Source of the DNA: CBIHON01 sp966211965
GTDB lineage: Bacteria > Pseudomonadota > Gammaproteobacteria > Burkholderiales > Burkholderiaceae_D
Length of the DNA: 53,172 nt
NCBI GenBank assembly: GCA_966211965.1
Contig: CBIHON010000034.1
Location: 1-53,172, forward strand
Direction of reading: 5' to 3'
The notes under the pieces are model-generated. The model was not told the DNA's origin, searched no databases, and saw nothing but the letters and a program-made list of their open reading frames with translations. This document shows, one piece after another, positions 1 to 8,829 of this stretch (position 1 is the first letter of the stretch; each line of letters opens with the position of its first letter). The translations under genes were made by a program, and so were the position numbers.

Positions 1-55
1 CGGCCCGATTTCGTCACTTTTACTTTTGCTACGAATTTACGGAACAGGACACTAG
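1..55. mobile_element. End of an insertion-like repeat (partial, cut by window edge)
   Basis: Positions 4-55 are the exact reverse complement of the left end of the 165-bp element at 30531-30695, and the match continues to base 1 with one mismatch. The outer boundary at 55 ends in CTAG, as in the other copy. The remainder lies outside the window, so it could be a full insertion sequence or another miniature copy. A TA-flanked end would fit the IS630/Tc1-type group, which is inference. Confidence 0.75.
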
Positions 56-94
56 CCGGCCTTTCTTCCGCAGGGAAGAGAGGCTCCGGTCAAA

Positions 95-313
95 TCAAAT
101 GATCGGCATCGGTTGGGTGTCTTCCGGTGTGGTTGCGGTCAGCGAGTCGATCGAACCTGCTTCACTGGTTTCCGATGCGCTTGCCGCCATTTCCAGTGCC
201 TTTCCGGTGAACGCATCCGTGGGCGGTTCCGTGCTTGCGGTGCCGGGCGAACCGCCGCCGCCGCAAGCGCTCAGCAGCAATGCAATTGCCGCAGGAAGTA
301 GAGTTTTTTTCAT
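95..313 (-). CDS. Small predicted lipoprotein, 72 aa
   Basis: The protein begins MKKTLLPAAIALLLSACGGG, a short basic n-region, a hydrophobic stretch and a lipobox (L-S-A-C, Cys17), so a lipid-anchored mature peptide of about 56 residues is predicted. The mature part is rich in Thr, Ser, Glu and Pro with no recognisable domain. It lies 40 bases downstream of the DUF4331 gene on the same strand and is probably co-transcribed with it. An imperfect stem (about 55-90) follows the stop codon. Function unknown. Small size lowers confidence, but the signal sequence and gene position support it. Confidence 0.7.
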   Translation of the reverse strand: MKKTLLPAAIALLLSACGGGGSPGTASTEPPTDAFTGKALEMAASASETSEAGSIDSLTATTPEDTQPMPII

Positions 314-353
314 GTTTTGCTCCTTGAGATAGAGAGAACGCTTGCGTTGGCGA

Positions 354-1847
354 TCAATGCGCCGCCGACCCCGGCAACGGGGCTTTCAGGTAAGGAAAGC
401 TGTTATCGAAAAAGCTGCTGTCGATATAGGCGCCGTCGGTGAAATCAAGACTGCCGGCAGGCGCGTCGGCCGGGGCGCAGCCGATGTTCAGTTTGCATAG
501 CCGGCCCATCACGACGCGTAGCGAGATATCCACCACATCGTCACCCGGACGGCGGCCGTTCGGGAAACCTGCATTGTCGCCTCCGATCACGCCAAGACGA
601 TTTTGCTTGGTGCTGACCGGTGTCGAGGTATTGAGGCGCAGCATTTCCGACGCCACCACTTTTGCCGGCTGATTGAGACCGGGCACGCCCGTCAGAAAGG
701 CTGTCACCAGGTCGTTGCGCGGGAAGTTGGTCGGCGCTTTCGCACCGGCGCTGCCGAACAGGGTTTCAACCAGTGCAGGCAAGGTTGGATTGGTCACGTA
801 ATCGATGAACTGGCCGTCGTCGCCGGGTTTGCTGTGATTGAACTGGTCTTTGTCCTTCAGTCCGATCACGACTTCGTTCACCAAGGGCATGCCCAGGCGC
901 GAAACCTGGGTCCAGGCGCCGCCTTCCTTCGACGCGGCACCATCTTTCGGCGCCGGATTGAGCACGCGGCCCTGGCGCAGGCTGGCAGTGGTCCAGGCGC
1001 CGATCACCGGCTCGGTGCCGTTGGTGAGGCAGGTGATCGGCACTTCGAGTCCGATCGCGGTGACGTTCGCGTAGGCCAGCGAATCCTGCGCGGCTTTCTC
1101 GGCGTTGGGGTCGAAGGCGGTGGCCGGCGCCTTGATATTGATCAGGTCAAAGATTTCGCCGAGATTGACTACGAAGGGATCCTTGCGCTGGCCGACAAAC
1201 ATCTTCCCGGGCATGGCACAGCCGGGGATATTGATGTTGTAGATGTGTTTGTTGGCATAAGCCGGATAATTCGAGATCGACTTGTTGCCGATATTGTCGA
1301 TCGGCTTGTCAAAGGCCGTGCTGCCGTCGGCGGCGTTGGTTACTGCCTGCCGGTTACCGCTGCGGCGGTCGCCGCGCACCACGCTGACCGAGTAGGTTTC
1401 ACGCTGGTTGGCGCCGGCCGAATTGACCGAATTGATGTCTGCGGAGCCGTTGATGATCAGCGGAATCGACACTTGCTTGCCGCCCACGGTGAACTTGGCA
1501 TCCTTGTTCTGGTTGTTGAAGCGGAACTGGAAAGTCAGGTCTTCCTTGGCATCGCCGTTGTTGTCGATATGGATTTCATACAGCGCGTCCGGGTCCATCG
1601 AATAATAGTTCGGACCGCCATAGGCATTTTGCAGCGGCGCGTAGTTGGCGATCAGGGTCACATAACCGGAGCGGTTGGCCTCGTAGCTGCGGAACATGTA
1701 TAAGTCGGTGCCGTCGACTTTCGGCGCGCGCGTAATGAAGGGAGCTTCGCGATGGCTCGATGCTTGAGCCGGCAAGGCGAACAAACCCATCAAGGTGGCA
1801 GCGATGAGGGGGGCGCCGAGGGCGTGTTTGATGATGCAAGTTTGCAT
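354..1847 (-). CDS. Exported DUF4331 family protein
   Basis: This 497-residue protein carries a Sec signal (about residues 1-29, ending A-L-P-A-Q-A) and a mature start S-S-H-R-E-A-P, the usual opening of DUF4331 proteins. The D-G-T-D-L-Y-M-F segment and the repeated 'IHIDNNGDAKEDLTFQFRF' type strand also match that family. The family is secreted and has no established biochemical role. The start is supported by a GGAG ribosome site about 7 bases upstream. The small lipoprotein gene follows on the same strand. An antisense reading frame of 366 codons across this gene is a GC-skew shadow. Confidence 0.9.
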   Translation of the reverse strand: MQTCIIKHALGAPLIAATLMGLFALPAQASSHREAPFITRAPKVDGTDLYMFRSYEANRSGYVTLIANYAPLQNAYGGPNYYSMDPDALYEIHIDNNGDAKEDLTFQFRFNNQNKDAKFTVGGKQVSIPLIINGSADINSVNSAGANQRETYSVSVVRGDRRSGNRQAVTNAADGSTAFDKPIDNIGNKSISNYPAYANKHIYNINIPGCAMPGKMFVGQRKDPFVVNLGEIFDLINIKAPATAFDPNAEKAAQDSLAYANVTAIGLEVPITCLTNGTEPVIGAWTTASLRQGRVLNPAPKDGAASKEGGAWTQVSRLGMPLVNEVVIGLKDKDQFNHSKPGDDGQFIDYVTNPTLPALVETLFGSAGAKAPTNFPRNDLVTAFLTGVPGLNQPAKVVASEMLRLNTSTPVSTKQNRLGVIGGDNAGFPNGRRPGDDVVDISLRVVMGRLCKLNIGCAPADAPAGSLDFTDGAYIDSSFFDNSFPYLKAPLPGSAAH

Positions 1848-2238
1848 GGTTTTCTCCAGATAAAAAATAATCGAACAAAATGCGGGGAACTACCATGAGC
1901 TATACGCGTGCCGCGATAAATCGGATTCAGGTATTTGTGCTTATTGGCATGATGAGAAGAACATGCAAGAATTCCGGAGCGCATCAATCCGAATCAACGA
2001 GAATAAATCGCGTCTTTTTCCATCTGGCAGCGTTGGTCGTCGTTGCATGGCTTGCAAGACGAAAAAAGCCATCAATTTCTTTCCCGACGATTCAACTTGA
2101 CTGACTACAAGGGAGAAACGCCATGATTTCCGATTGCGGTAACAGTCTCCCGTCTCTACAATCTGCGGCGGCGGATAAATCCAGCTTCTCTCAATTCGCG
2201 TTCCCGGGTCGGATGGCCGGGTGATATCAAGGAAAAAC
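1848..2238. other. Intergenic stretch between divergent genes
   Basis: This 391-base gap separates the DUF4331 gene (minus) from the TerC-like gene (plus) and must hold both promoters. I see no conserved riboswitch core, tRNA or credible small gene. The two short overlapping reading frames have no ribosome site or coding character. Confidence 0.5.
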
Positions 2239-2991
2239 ATGGAATTTTTGACTCAATTAAATTGGCTTGCGATTGGCCAGATCATCCTTATCGACATCTT
2301 GCTCGGAGGAGACAATGCCATCGTGATTGCGCTGGCTTGCCGAAATTTGCCGCCCAAACTGCGTGTCAAAGGCATCCTTTGGGGCACCTTTGGGGCGATT
2401 GCGATCCGCATCATGCTGATTGCATTTGCGGTAAGCCTGTTGCAGGTGCCCTATCTCAAATTGGTCGGAGGACTATTGCTTCTATGGATAGGGATCAAAT
2501 TATTGGCCGACGATGATGGCGGCCACGGCGACATAGCCGCCAGCGACCGGCTTCTCACCGCCATTAAAACGATCGTTGTCGCCGATCTGGTCATGAGTAT
2601 CGATAACGTCATTGCCGTAGCCAGCGCGGCCGAACTGGCTGGCGGGAACAATCAGCTGATGCTGGTGATTTTCGGCATAGTGGTTAGTATTCCCATCGTC
2701 GTATGGGGCAGCACCATCGTGTTGAAACTAATGGAGCGCTTCCCTTCCGTCATTACGCTTGGCGCAGCGTTACTTGGTTATCTGGCTGGTGGAATGATGT
2801 TTTCCGATGTGGGATTGGCGCCATGGATCGCAGCAAACCTGCCGGCGCATGAGTACGCCATTCCAGGCCTCTCCATTAAGGTCAGCATACCTGGGCTGAT
2901 CGGGGCGATCGCAGTAGTAATCATCGGCATTCGCCTTCGACGGAATCAAATGCCGGACGAGACAAAGCCATTTCATGAGCCAAAACAGTAA
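2239..2991 (+). CDS. TerC/YjbE family integral membrane protein
   Basis: This 250-residue protein has about seven hydrophobic segments and the paired acidic motifs of the TerC family: D-I-L-L-G-G-D-N-A-I in the first helix and D-L-V-M-S-I-D-N-V-I in the middle. Members of this family are linked to manganese export and tellurite or metal-stress phenotypes, so a metal-ion transporter is the likely role. I chose the ATG at 2239 because AAGGA lies six bases upstream; a GTG at 2221 in frame is less likely. No ter-cluster partner is adjacent. I looked upstream for a yybP-ykoY manganese riboswitch and did not find its core. Confidence 0.88.
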   Translation: MEFLTQLNWLAIGQIILIDILLGGDNAIVIALACRNLPPKLRVKGILWGTFGAIAIRIMLIAFAVSLLQVPYLKLVGGLLLLWIGIKLLADDDGGHGDIAASDRLLTAIKTIVVADLVMSIDNVIAVASAAELAGGNNQLMLVIFGIVVSIPIVVWGSTIVLKLMERFPSVITLGAALLGYLAGGMMFSDVGLAPWIAANLPAHEYAIPGLSIKVSIPGLIGAIAVVIIGIRLRRNQMPDETKPFHEPKQ

Positions 2992-3037
2992 TTTTACTGA
3001 CGCAGAGGATGCTGCGTTGCGGCACCACTTTTATATT

Positions 3038-3056
3038 GCGGGATTTGTATCCCGCC
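3038..3056. repeat. Short inverted repeat downstream of the TerC gene
   Basis: GCGGGAT and ATCCCGC arms surround a short spacer and are followed by CCCTACAA. There is no T-run, so it is not a classic intrinsic terminator. It may be a REP-like extragenic element or a processing stem. Confidence 0.45.
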
Positions 3057-3152
3057 CCTACAATCGGCGGCAGCGTATTGCTACCTCTTTTGCCGGCAGT
3101 GCCGGTATTTTTTAGATGGACTTTTGTGGTGTTTAAACCTTCAGGAGACAGT

Positions 3153-4235
3153 ATGGAACGTCGTTCTTTTCTAAAAAAAGCCTCCATTGGCGCAGGTGTC
3201 GCTGCTGTCGCCGCACCCGCCATCGTGCAGGCGGATGCGCAAATTCGCTGGCGCCTGGCCTCCAGTTTTCCGAAATCTCTCGACACCATTTTTGGCGCAG
3301 CCGAAGTATTTTCCAAACACGTCTCGGTCGCCACTGGCGGCAAGTTCCAGATTTCGATCCATGCCGCCGGTGAAATCATGCCGGCTTTCGGTGTAGTAGA
3401 CGCTATTCAAAATGGCACTGTTGAAGCGGCGCACACTGCGCCTTACTATTTCTTCGGCAAAGACGAAACTTTTGCACTTGATTGCGCGGTGCCGTTCGGC
3501 CTGAATTCGCGCCAGATGTCGGCCTGGATGTACGAGGGCAATGGCCTCAAATTGATGCGCGAGTTTTACAGAACCTATAACATCGTCAACTTCCCGATGG
3601 GCAATACCGGCGCACAGATGGGCGGCTGGTATCGCAAGGAAATCAAATCGCTGGCCGACGTCAAAGGCTTGAAAATGCGCATCGGCGGATTCGGCGGCAA
3701 GATCCTGGAACGCGTGGGCGGGGTGCCGCAAAATATTCCCGGCGCCGACATTTATCCTGCATTGGAAAAAGGCACGATCGATGCGGCCGAGTGGGTTGGT
3801 CCCTACGATGACGAAAAGCTTGGCTTCAACAAAGTCGCGCCTTTCTACTATTATCCGGCCTGGTGGGAAGGCGGTCCACAGCTGAGTTTGTATGTCAATC
3901 AAAAGGCCTGGGACGCCCTGCCGGCCGACTATAAGACGATTCTCGAAATTGCGGCTTCGCATGCCCACATCGACATGCAAGCCAAGTACGATGCGAAAAA
4001 TCCGGCCGCACTCAAGCGCCTGATCGCCAACAAGACGCAACTCAAACGTCTGCCAAAAGATTACATGCAAGCCGCATTCAAGGAGTCCAACGCGCTCTAT
4101 TCCGAACTTGCGGCTAAAAATCCTGCCTGGAAAAAAATCTATGAAGACTGGTCCAAGTTCCGTACCGATCAAGTAGCTTGGTTCCGTTTCGCTGAACAAG
4201 GTTTTGATGACTTCATGTCCGAAAACCTCAAATAA
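3153..4235 (+). CDS. dctP: TRAP transporter solute receptor (DctP family), Tat-type signal
   Basis: This 360-residue periplasmic receptor begins MERRSFLKKASIGAG, an R-R-x-F-L-K-K twin-arginine-type signal with cleavage near the A-D-A after residue 27. The rest follows the DctP/TAXI-like TRAP receptor pattern, including the G-x-K-M-R-I-G-G motif whose Arg normally binds a substrate carboxylate, and the D-I-Y-P-A-L-E-K-G-T-I-D-A-A-E-W segment. It should deliver an organic acid to the DctQM permease encoded convergently at 4896-6916. GGAG sits eight bases before the chosen ATG; the upstream in-frame extension is non-coding in character. A strong terminator follows directly. The ligand cannot be read from sequence. 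Confidence 0.93.
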   Translation: MERRSFLKKASIGAGVAAVAAPAIVQADAQIRWRLASSFPKSLDTIFGAAEVFSKHVSVATGGKFQISIHAAGEIMPAFGVVDAIQNGTVEAAHTAPYYFFGKDETFALDCAVPFGLNSRQMSAWMYEGNGLKLMREFYRTYNIVNFPMGNTGAQMGGWYRKEIKSLADVKGLKMRIGGFGGKILERVGGVPQNIPGADIYPALEKGTIDAAEWVGPYDDEKLGFNKVAPFYYYPAWWEGGPQLSLYVNQKAWDALPADYKTILEIAASHAHIDMQAKYDAKNPAALKRLIANKTQLKRLPKDYMQAAFKESNALYSELAAKNPAWKKIYEDWSKFRTDQVAWFRFAEQGFDDFMSENLK

Positions 4236-4254
4236 ATCTGCTTCTCGTTAAGTT

Positions 4255-4283
4255 AAAAAGCCCTGCCGCCGCAGGGCTTTTTC
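4255..4283 (+). terminator. Intrinsic terminator after dctP
   Basis: GCCCTGC and GCAGGGC arms around a CGCC loop, preceded by A5 and followed by T5, twenty bases after the dctP stop codon. The A and T tracts would let it act in both directions. Confidence 0.9.
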
Positions 4284-4345
4284 TTGCGTATTGTCGCAAA
4301 GAGCGGATCAGCAGGGCTATTCTGCGTTCACCAAATCAGTAGAAG

Positions 4346-4834
4346 ATGGAAATCATGAATTTGAATTCGTATAGACCGCCTCACGCAATTGAGGGCCCGG
4401 CTTTTCCGCCGGGTTTTCGCAATATCGCCACTGCACTGGTTGCCCTAGTTCTTGCCGCCGGCGCCAAGGCATTGCTGAGTTTGCCCGATGCGACCATCGC
4501 CGCGATCGATGGCCGGGTCAAGATTCTGGTCGCCTGCGCCGTGCTGTTGGTCTTGTACACGACCTATTGGTTTCATGCTTCGCGTATCAGGATCGATGAA
4601 ACCGGCATGACGCAGACATGGCTTTTCAATAAACGCATCGTCTGGGTCGATGTGGTGAGTTCACGGATGATTGCGATTCCAGGCGTGGAATTTATTTTCC
4701 CGCCGCGTCTGGTGGTGTCATCCGGCTTCGGCCGTTTCAAGGCTTTCAACGGCGGCAATCCGGACATCTGGCAGGAATTCGCACGAATCCACGTGCACTT
4801 CCGGAAGAATAAGCGACAGCCTGAAGCGCAATAA
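4346..4834 (+). CDS. Hypothetical membrane protein, PH-like C-terminus
   Basis: This 162-residue protein has two hydrophobic segments (about residues 26-48 and 60-77). A soluble part of about 80 residues follows, with a strand-rich 'I-R-I-D-E-T-G-M-T-Q-T-W-L-F-N-K-R-I-V-W-V-D-V' pattern like bacterial PH-like membrane proteins. That fold assignment is inference; I do not recognise a specific family. Starts at 4346 or 4355 are both possible. It sits between dctP and the permease genes but reads toward the latter, so a link to TRAP transport is only positional. Confidence 0.7.
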   Translation: MEIMNLNSYRPPHAIEGPAFPPGFRNIATALVALVLAAGAKALLSLPDATIAAIDGRVKILVACAVLLVLYTTYWFHASRIRIDETGMTQTWLFNKRIVWVDVVSSRMIAIPGVEFIFPPRLVVSSGFGRFKAFNGGNPDIWQEFARIHVHFRKNKRQPEAQ

Positions 4835-4835
4835 A

Positions 4836-4861
4836 AAACCCCGCATGCAAATGCGGGGTTG
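4836..4861 (-). terminator. Terminator shared by dctM and the convergent gene
   Basis: A ten-base-pair stem (AACCCCGCAT / ATGCGGGGTT) with a GCAA loop lies between two convergent genes. On the minus strand it is followed by a T6 run, so it should end dctQM transcription; on the plus strand only TT follows. Confidence 0.85.
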
Positions 4862-4895
4862 ATTGTCCATCTGATGCAGAACCACACTTCCGGAT

Positions 4896-6380
4896 TTATT
4901 TGCTCATCAGCTTGGCCGGATCATCCTCCTCGGATTTTTTCTTGGCGTCCTCCGCAGAGGTGGCGTCATTCAGCATTTCACTGGGGTCGCGCTTTTTCTC
5001 TTGCACGTCGGTCGGCATTTCAATCTTGACCTTGTCCACATCAATCGCGACATCCTTGTCGAGCCAATAGGTCACCGAACCGGGCCAGCCGATGACGATC
5101 ACCACCAGTATGACTTGCATCAAGACCCAAGGGATTGCGCCCAGATAGATGTCGGAACTCTTGACTTCCTTTGGCGCGATGCCACGCAGGTAAAACAGCG
5201 CGAAACCGAAGGGTGGATGCATGAACGAGGTTTGCATGTTCACGCACAGCAGTACGCCGAACCATACCAGGTCGATGCCGAGTTTTGTGGCGACCGGCGC
5301 CAGCATCGGGATAATGATGAAGGCGATTTCAAAGAAGTCCAGGAAGAAGGCAACGAAGAACACAAACACGTTGACGAAAATCAGGAACCCGATCTGGCCG
5401 CCGGGTAAATTGCTCAGCATGTGCTCGATCCAGACCGAGCCGTCGACGCCTTGGAACACCAGCGAAAATACGGTCGAACCAATCAGGATGAAAATCACCA
5501 TCGCGGTGATGCGCATGGTCGATTCCATGCCTTGCCTGACCAACTCCCAGGTCAGGCGCTTGTGCATCGCGGCCAGTACGATCGCACCGACGGCTCCCAT
5601 CGCGCCGGCTTCGGTCGGGGTTGCGAGGCCCATGAAAATCGTGCCGAGAACCAGGAAAATCAGGACGATGGAAGGCACCATGCCCCACAGCACGCGTTTC
5701 CATAGTTTCCAGCCGCGGTCCGGGCGTGCTTCTTCCGGCAGGGGCGGAACCCAGTGCGGCTTGAGAATTGCGACGCCGACGATATACAAGAGAAAAATGC
5801 CGACCTGCAAAATCGAAGGGCCGATCGCACCCTTGTACATGTCGCCAACCGAGCGGCCCAACTGGTCCGCCAATACCACCAGCACCAGCGAAGGCGGGAT
5901 CAATTGGGTGATCGTGCCGGAGGCGGCAATGACGCCGGTTGCCAGTTTCATGTTGTAACCGTAACGCATCATGATCGGCAGCGAAATCACGCCCATCGCG
6001 ATCACGGATGCGGCGACGGTACCGGTGATGGCGCCCAGAACGGCACCGACGATGACGACGGCGAATGCCAGCCCGCCGGGAATCTTGCCGAACAATTGGC
6101 CGGTGCCTTCCAGCAGGTCTTCCGCCAGGCCGCATCGCTCAAGGATGGCGCCCATGAAGGTGAAGAACGGGATTGACAACAGCAGGTCATTCGAAATGAT
6201 GCCGAATATGCGCAAGGGCAGATTGGACATGTATTGAAGCGGGAAAAAACCGAGATGTATGCTCAGCGCACCGGCTCCCAAACCAAGAGCGGCAAGCGAG
6301 AATGCAACCGGAAAGCCGATCAGCATCACGAGTACCAGCGCGCCAAACATCAATGGCGCCATGCTTTGCATAGTAATCAT
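4896..6380 (-). CDS. dctM: TRAP transporter large permease subunit
   Basis: This 494-residue protein has about 12 hydrophobic helices and DctM-type features: the L-S-I-P-F-F-T-F-M-G region, G-x-x-T-G-T-V-A-A-S and P-P-S-L-V-L loops. It is the ion-coupled transport subunit that works with DctQ and the receptor encoded at 3153-4235. Its start ATG overlaps the dctQ stop (ATGA), so the two are translationally coupled. Unusually, the C-terminus has a charged cytosolic tail of about 50 residues (rich in Asp, Glu, Lys), making it longer than the roughly 430 residues common in the family. Confidence 0.93.
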   Translation of the reverse strand: MITMQSMAPLMFGALVLVMLIGFPVAFSLAALGLGAGALSIHLGFFPLQYMSNLPLRIFGIISNDLLLSIPFFTFMGAILERCGLAEDLLEGTGQLFGKIPGGLAFAVVIVGAVLGAITGTVAASVIAMGVISLPIMMRYGYNMKLATGVIAASGTITQLIPPSLVLVVLADQLGRSVGDMYKGAIGPSILQVGIFLLYIVGVAILKPHWVPPLPEEARPDRGWKLWKRVLWGMVPSIVLIFLVLGTIFMGLATPTEAGAMGAVGAIVLAAMHKRLTWELVRQGMESTMRITAMVIFILIGSTVFSLVFQGVDGSVWIEHMLSNLPGGQIGFLIFVNVFVFFVAFFLDFFEIAFIIIPMLAPVATKLGIDLVWFGVLLCVNMQTSFMHPPFGFALFYLRGIAPKEVKSSDIYLGAIPWVLMQVILVVIVIGWPGSVTYWLDKDVAIDVDKVKIEMPTDVQEKKRDPSEMLNDATSAEDAKKKSEEDDPAKLMSK

Positions 6381-6916
6381 TGCAGCGGCCTTTCGTAGTG
6401 GGTGTCCATGTTGTACTTACCTGCCAGGTAGCCGATGCGTTTGATGATTTCCGATATGCCCTGTGCAGCCAGCATCACGAAGCCGATCGGCAGCAGGATT
6501 TTTACCGGCCAGCGGATCAGGCCACCGGCATTGGAAGACATTTCGCTTGTCAGGAAGGAATCGAGGAACAGCGGCCACGACATCCAGGTCACCATGACGC
6601 AGGTCGGCATCAGGAAGAATATGACGCCGAGCAGGTCGACCCAGGCTTGCGTGCGCGATTTCAGCCGTCCGTAAATTACGTCCACCCGCACGTGCTCGTT
6701 GAGTTTGAGCGTATAGGCCGCCCCCAGAAGCACGACCGCGGCGAACATATACCACTGGATTTCAAGCCAGGCGTTGGAACTGCGGTCGAAGGCGTAGCGG
6801 ATCGCGGCGTTGCCGGCACTGATCGCGCAGGACAGCAGTACCATCCAGACCGCGATCCTGCCGATGTATTCATTGATTTTGTCAATGAACGCCGACAGGG
6901 AAAGTAAAAAAGACAT
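6377..6916 (-). CDS. dctQ: TRAP transporter small permease subunit
   Basis: This 179-residue protein has four hydrophobic segments and the 'N-x-x-x-R-Y-x-F' and 'E-I-Q-W-Y-M-F' motifs typical of DctQ small subunits. I chose the ATG at 6916 because GGAG lies six bases upstream; the longer in-frame extension to 7075 lacks a ribosome site and includes low-complexity sequence. It overlaps dctM by four bases. Confidence 0.92.
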   Translation of the reverse strand: MSFLLSLSAFIDKINEYIGRIAVWMVLLSCAISAGNAAIRYAFDRSSNAWLEIQWYMFAAVVLLGAAYTLKLNEHVRVDVIYGRLKSRTQAWVDLLGVIFFLMPTCVMVTWMSWPLFLDSFLTSEMSSNAGGLIRWPVKILLPIGFVMLAAQGISEIIKRIGYLAGKYNMDTHYERPLQ

Positions 6917-7366
6917 GGTTGTCGTCTCCATTTTTGAAAAATCGTTGAACCGTGACGCAGCTGTTTTTGTTTTTGCGCTTGGTACTTTTACGGCTCGGGG
7001 CAGTATATGACATTTCATCCGGCAAACGTGCAATTCATAAATTACTACCGTAATATTTTTCATGCTGTGCTGCAATGAGGACGAATTTTTTTATTTATAG
7101 AATGCGTCTTATAGATGCGTCTTATCAGAATGCGTTTTTTTAACGCTAACGCTAACGCTTACGAGGTGTTACGCAGTTTATTTGCCGCTCGATATAGAAG
7201 AAGCTGTAAACAAAACTACTGCGCGGCATAGGGCTTGCTCACTATGTTTTGTATACAGTTTCATAGAGCGAGAGAAATGAGCAGAAAGGACGAATGTAGC
7301 GTGCGCACGGCGCACACTACAGCAAGGGTTGCTGGGGAGAGTGCATTGCACACCCTCCTCAAGAAA
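6917..7366. other. AT-rich intergenic region with short repeats
   Basis: This 450-base gap upstream of dctQ and downstream of argH holds the dctQM promoter region. It contains two direct copies of ATGCGTCTTAT (7102-7112 and 7115-7125) and three tandem AACGCT units (7142-7159), the first pairing with GCGTT at 7132. It also contains an inverted repeat ATTAC-N4-GTAAT near 7040 and a long stem at 7295-7321. No gene is evident. Confidence 0.55.
7295..7321. repeat. Inverted repeat downstream of argH
   Basis: TGTAGCGTGCGC and GCGCACACTACA arms form a near-perfect stem with one mismatch and a three-base loop, about 45 bases beyond the argH stop. There is no adjacent T-run, so it may act in transcript processing rather than as an intrinsic terminator. 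Confidence 0.5.
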
Positions 7367-8761
7367 TCAGCCGAGTTGCGCGCGCATCCGGGCAATCGCA
7401 GCACGTACTTGTTTGGGCGCCGTGCCGCCGACGTGGTCGCGCGCGGCGACCGAGCCTTCCAGCGTCAGCACGGTAAAGATATCCTGCTCGATCAGCGTCG
7501 AAAAGGCACGCAACTCGTCCAGTGACAGATCGCTCAAATCGCAACCCCGGTCGACGCATGCGCGCACCGCATGCGCCACCGCTTCATGCGCATCGCGGAA
7601 GGGCAAACCTTTCTTGACAAGGTAATCGGCCAGGTCGGTCGCGGTCGCATAACCTTGCAGGGCGGCCACGCGCATGGCATCGGGTTTGACCGTGATGCCG
7701 CGTGCCATGTCGGCGAAGATGCGCAGCGTGTCGATCACGGTATCGACGGTATCGAACAGCGGCTCCTTGTCTTCCTGGTTGTCCTTGTTGTAGGCCAGCG
7801 GCTGGCCTTTCATCAAGGTCAGCAAGCCGATCAGGTGGCCGTTGACGCGTCCCGTCTTGCCGCGCGCCAGCTCCGGCACGTCGGGATTTTTCTTTTGCGG
7901 CATGATCGACGAGCCGGTGCAGAAGCGGTCGGCGATGTCGATGAAGCCGACGCGCGGGCTCATCCAGATCACCAATTCTTCCGACATGCGTGAGATATGC
8001 GTCATCACCAGCGCCGCTGCAGCGCAGAATTCGATTGCGAAATCGCGGTCCGATACCGCATCCAGCGAATTGCGGCAGACATCGTCGAAGCCAAGCGTGC
8101 GCGCTACTTGTTCGCGGTCGATCGGGAAAGTGGTGCCGGCCAAAGCCGCTGCACCTAGCGGCAGGCGGTTGATGCGCTTGCGGCAATCAGCCATGCGCTC
8201 GGCATCGCGGCTGAACATTTCGACATACGCCAGGATGTGGTGGCCGAAGGTGATCGGTTGCGCCACCTGCATGTGGGTGAATCCGGGAAGGATGGTTTCC
8301 GCATGCTGTTCGGCCAGGTCCAGCAATGCCAGCTGGAATTCGCGCAGCAAGCCGCTGATATCATCGATCGCGGAACGCATGTAGAGGCGGATGTCGGTGG
8401 CGACCTGATCGTTACGCGAACGGCCGGTGTGCAGGCGCTTGCCGGCGTCGCCGACCAGCTCGGTCAGTCGCTTTTCGATATTCAGATGTACGTCTTCCAG
8501 GTCGAGCAGCCATTCGAAGCTGCCGGCGGCGATCTCGGCCTGGATCTGCGCCATGCCGCGCTGGATATCGCTCAGGTCCTGGCGGCTGATGATGCCTTGG
8601 GCCGCCAGCATTTCGGCGTGCGCCAACGAACCCTGGATATCGAATTCGGCCAGGCGCTTGTCGAAGAACACGGAGGCGGTGTAGCGTTTGACCAAATCTG
8701 AGACAGGTTCGGAAAAACGTGCCGACCAAGCCTCGCCTTTTTTGGAGAGTTGTGCTGTCAT
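7367..8761 (-). CDS. argH: Argininosuccinate lyase
   Basis: This 464-residue enzyme cleaves argininosuccinate to arginine and fumarate in the last step of arginine synthesis. The fumarase/lyase signature is clear: G-S-S-I-M-P-Q-K-K-N-P-D at about residue 280, T-G-R-S-R-N-D-Q near 110, and H-T-H/H-M-Q in the middle. Length is normal for ArgH. It is divergent from the sensor kinase gene, with only 68 bases between the two starts, so both promoters overlap there. Confidence 0.97.
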   Translation of the reverse strand: MTAQLSKKGEAWSARFSEPVSDLVKRYTASVFFDKRLAEFDIQGSLAHAEMLAAQGIISRQDLSDIQRGMAQIQAEIAAGSFEWLLDLEDVHLNIEKRLTELVGDAGKRLHTGRSRNDQVATDIRLYMRSAIDDISGLLREFQLALLDLAEQHAETILPGFTHMQVAQPITFGHHILAYVEMFSRDAERMADCRKRINRLPLGAAALAGTTFPIDREQVARTLGFDDVCRNSLDAVSDRDFAIEFCAAAALVMTHISRMSEELVIWMSPRVGFIDIADRFCTGSSIMPQKKNPDVPELARGKTGRVNGHLIGLLTLMKGQPLAYNKDNQEDKEPLFDTVDTVIDTLRIFADMARGITVKPDAMRVAALQGYATATDLADYLVKKGLPFRDAHEAVAHAVRACVDRGCDLSDLSLDELRAFSTLIEQDIFTVLTLEGSVAARDHVGGTAPKQVRAAIARMRAQLG

Positions 8762-8829
8762 AGATAGAATGTGAGTTCCTGTGAATTACAGGATTATAAA
8801 ACAAGCCACCCGAGCCCCTTACCTAGTTT

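Noticed and set aside
603..1703. 366-codon open frame antisense to the DUF4331 gene
   Set aside because: Composition is shadow-like and the minus-strand gene has signal peptide and family features.
2040..2238. Possible yybP-ykoY manganese riboswitch before the TerC-like gene
   Set aside because: The gene type invites it, but I could not find the conserved core sequence or matching stems.
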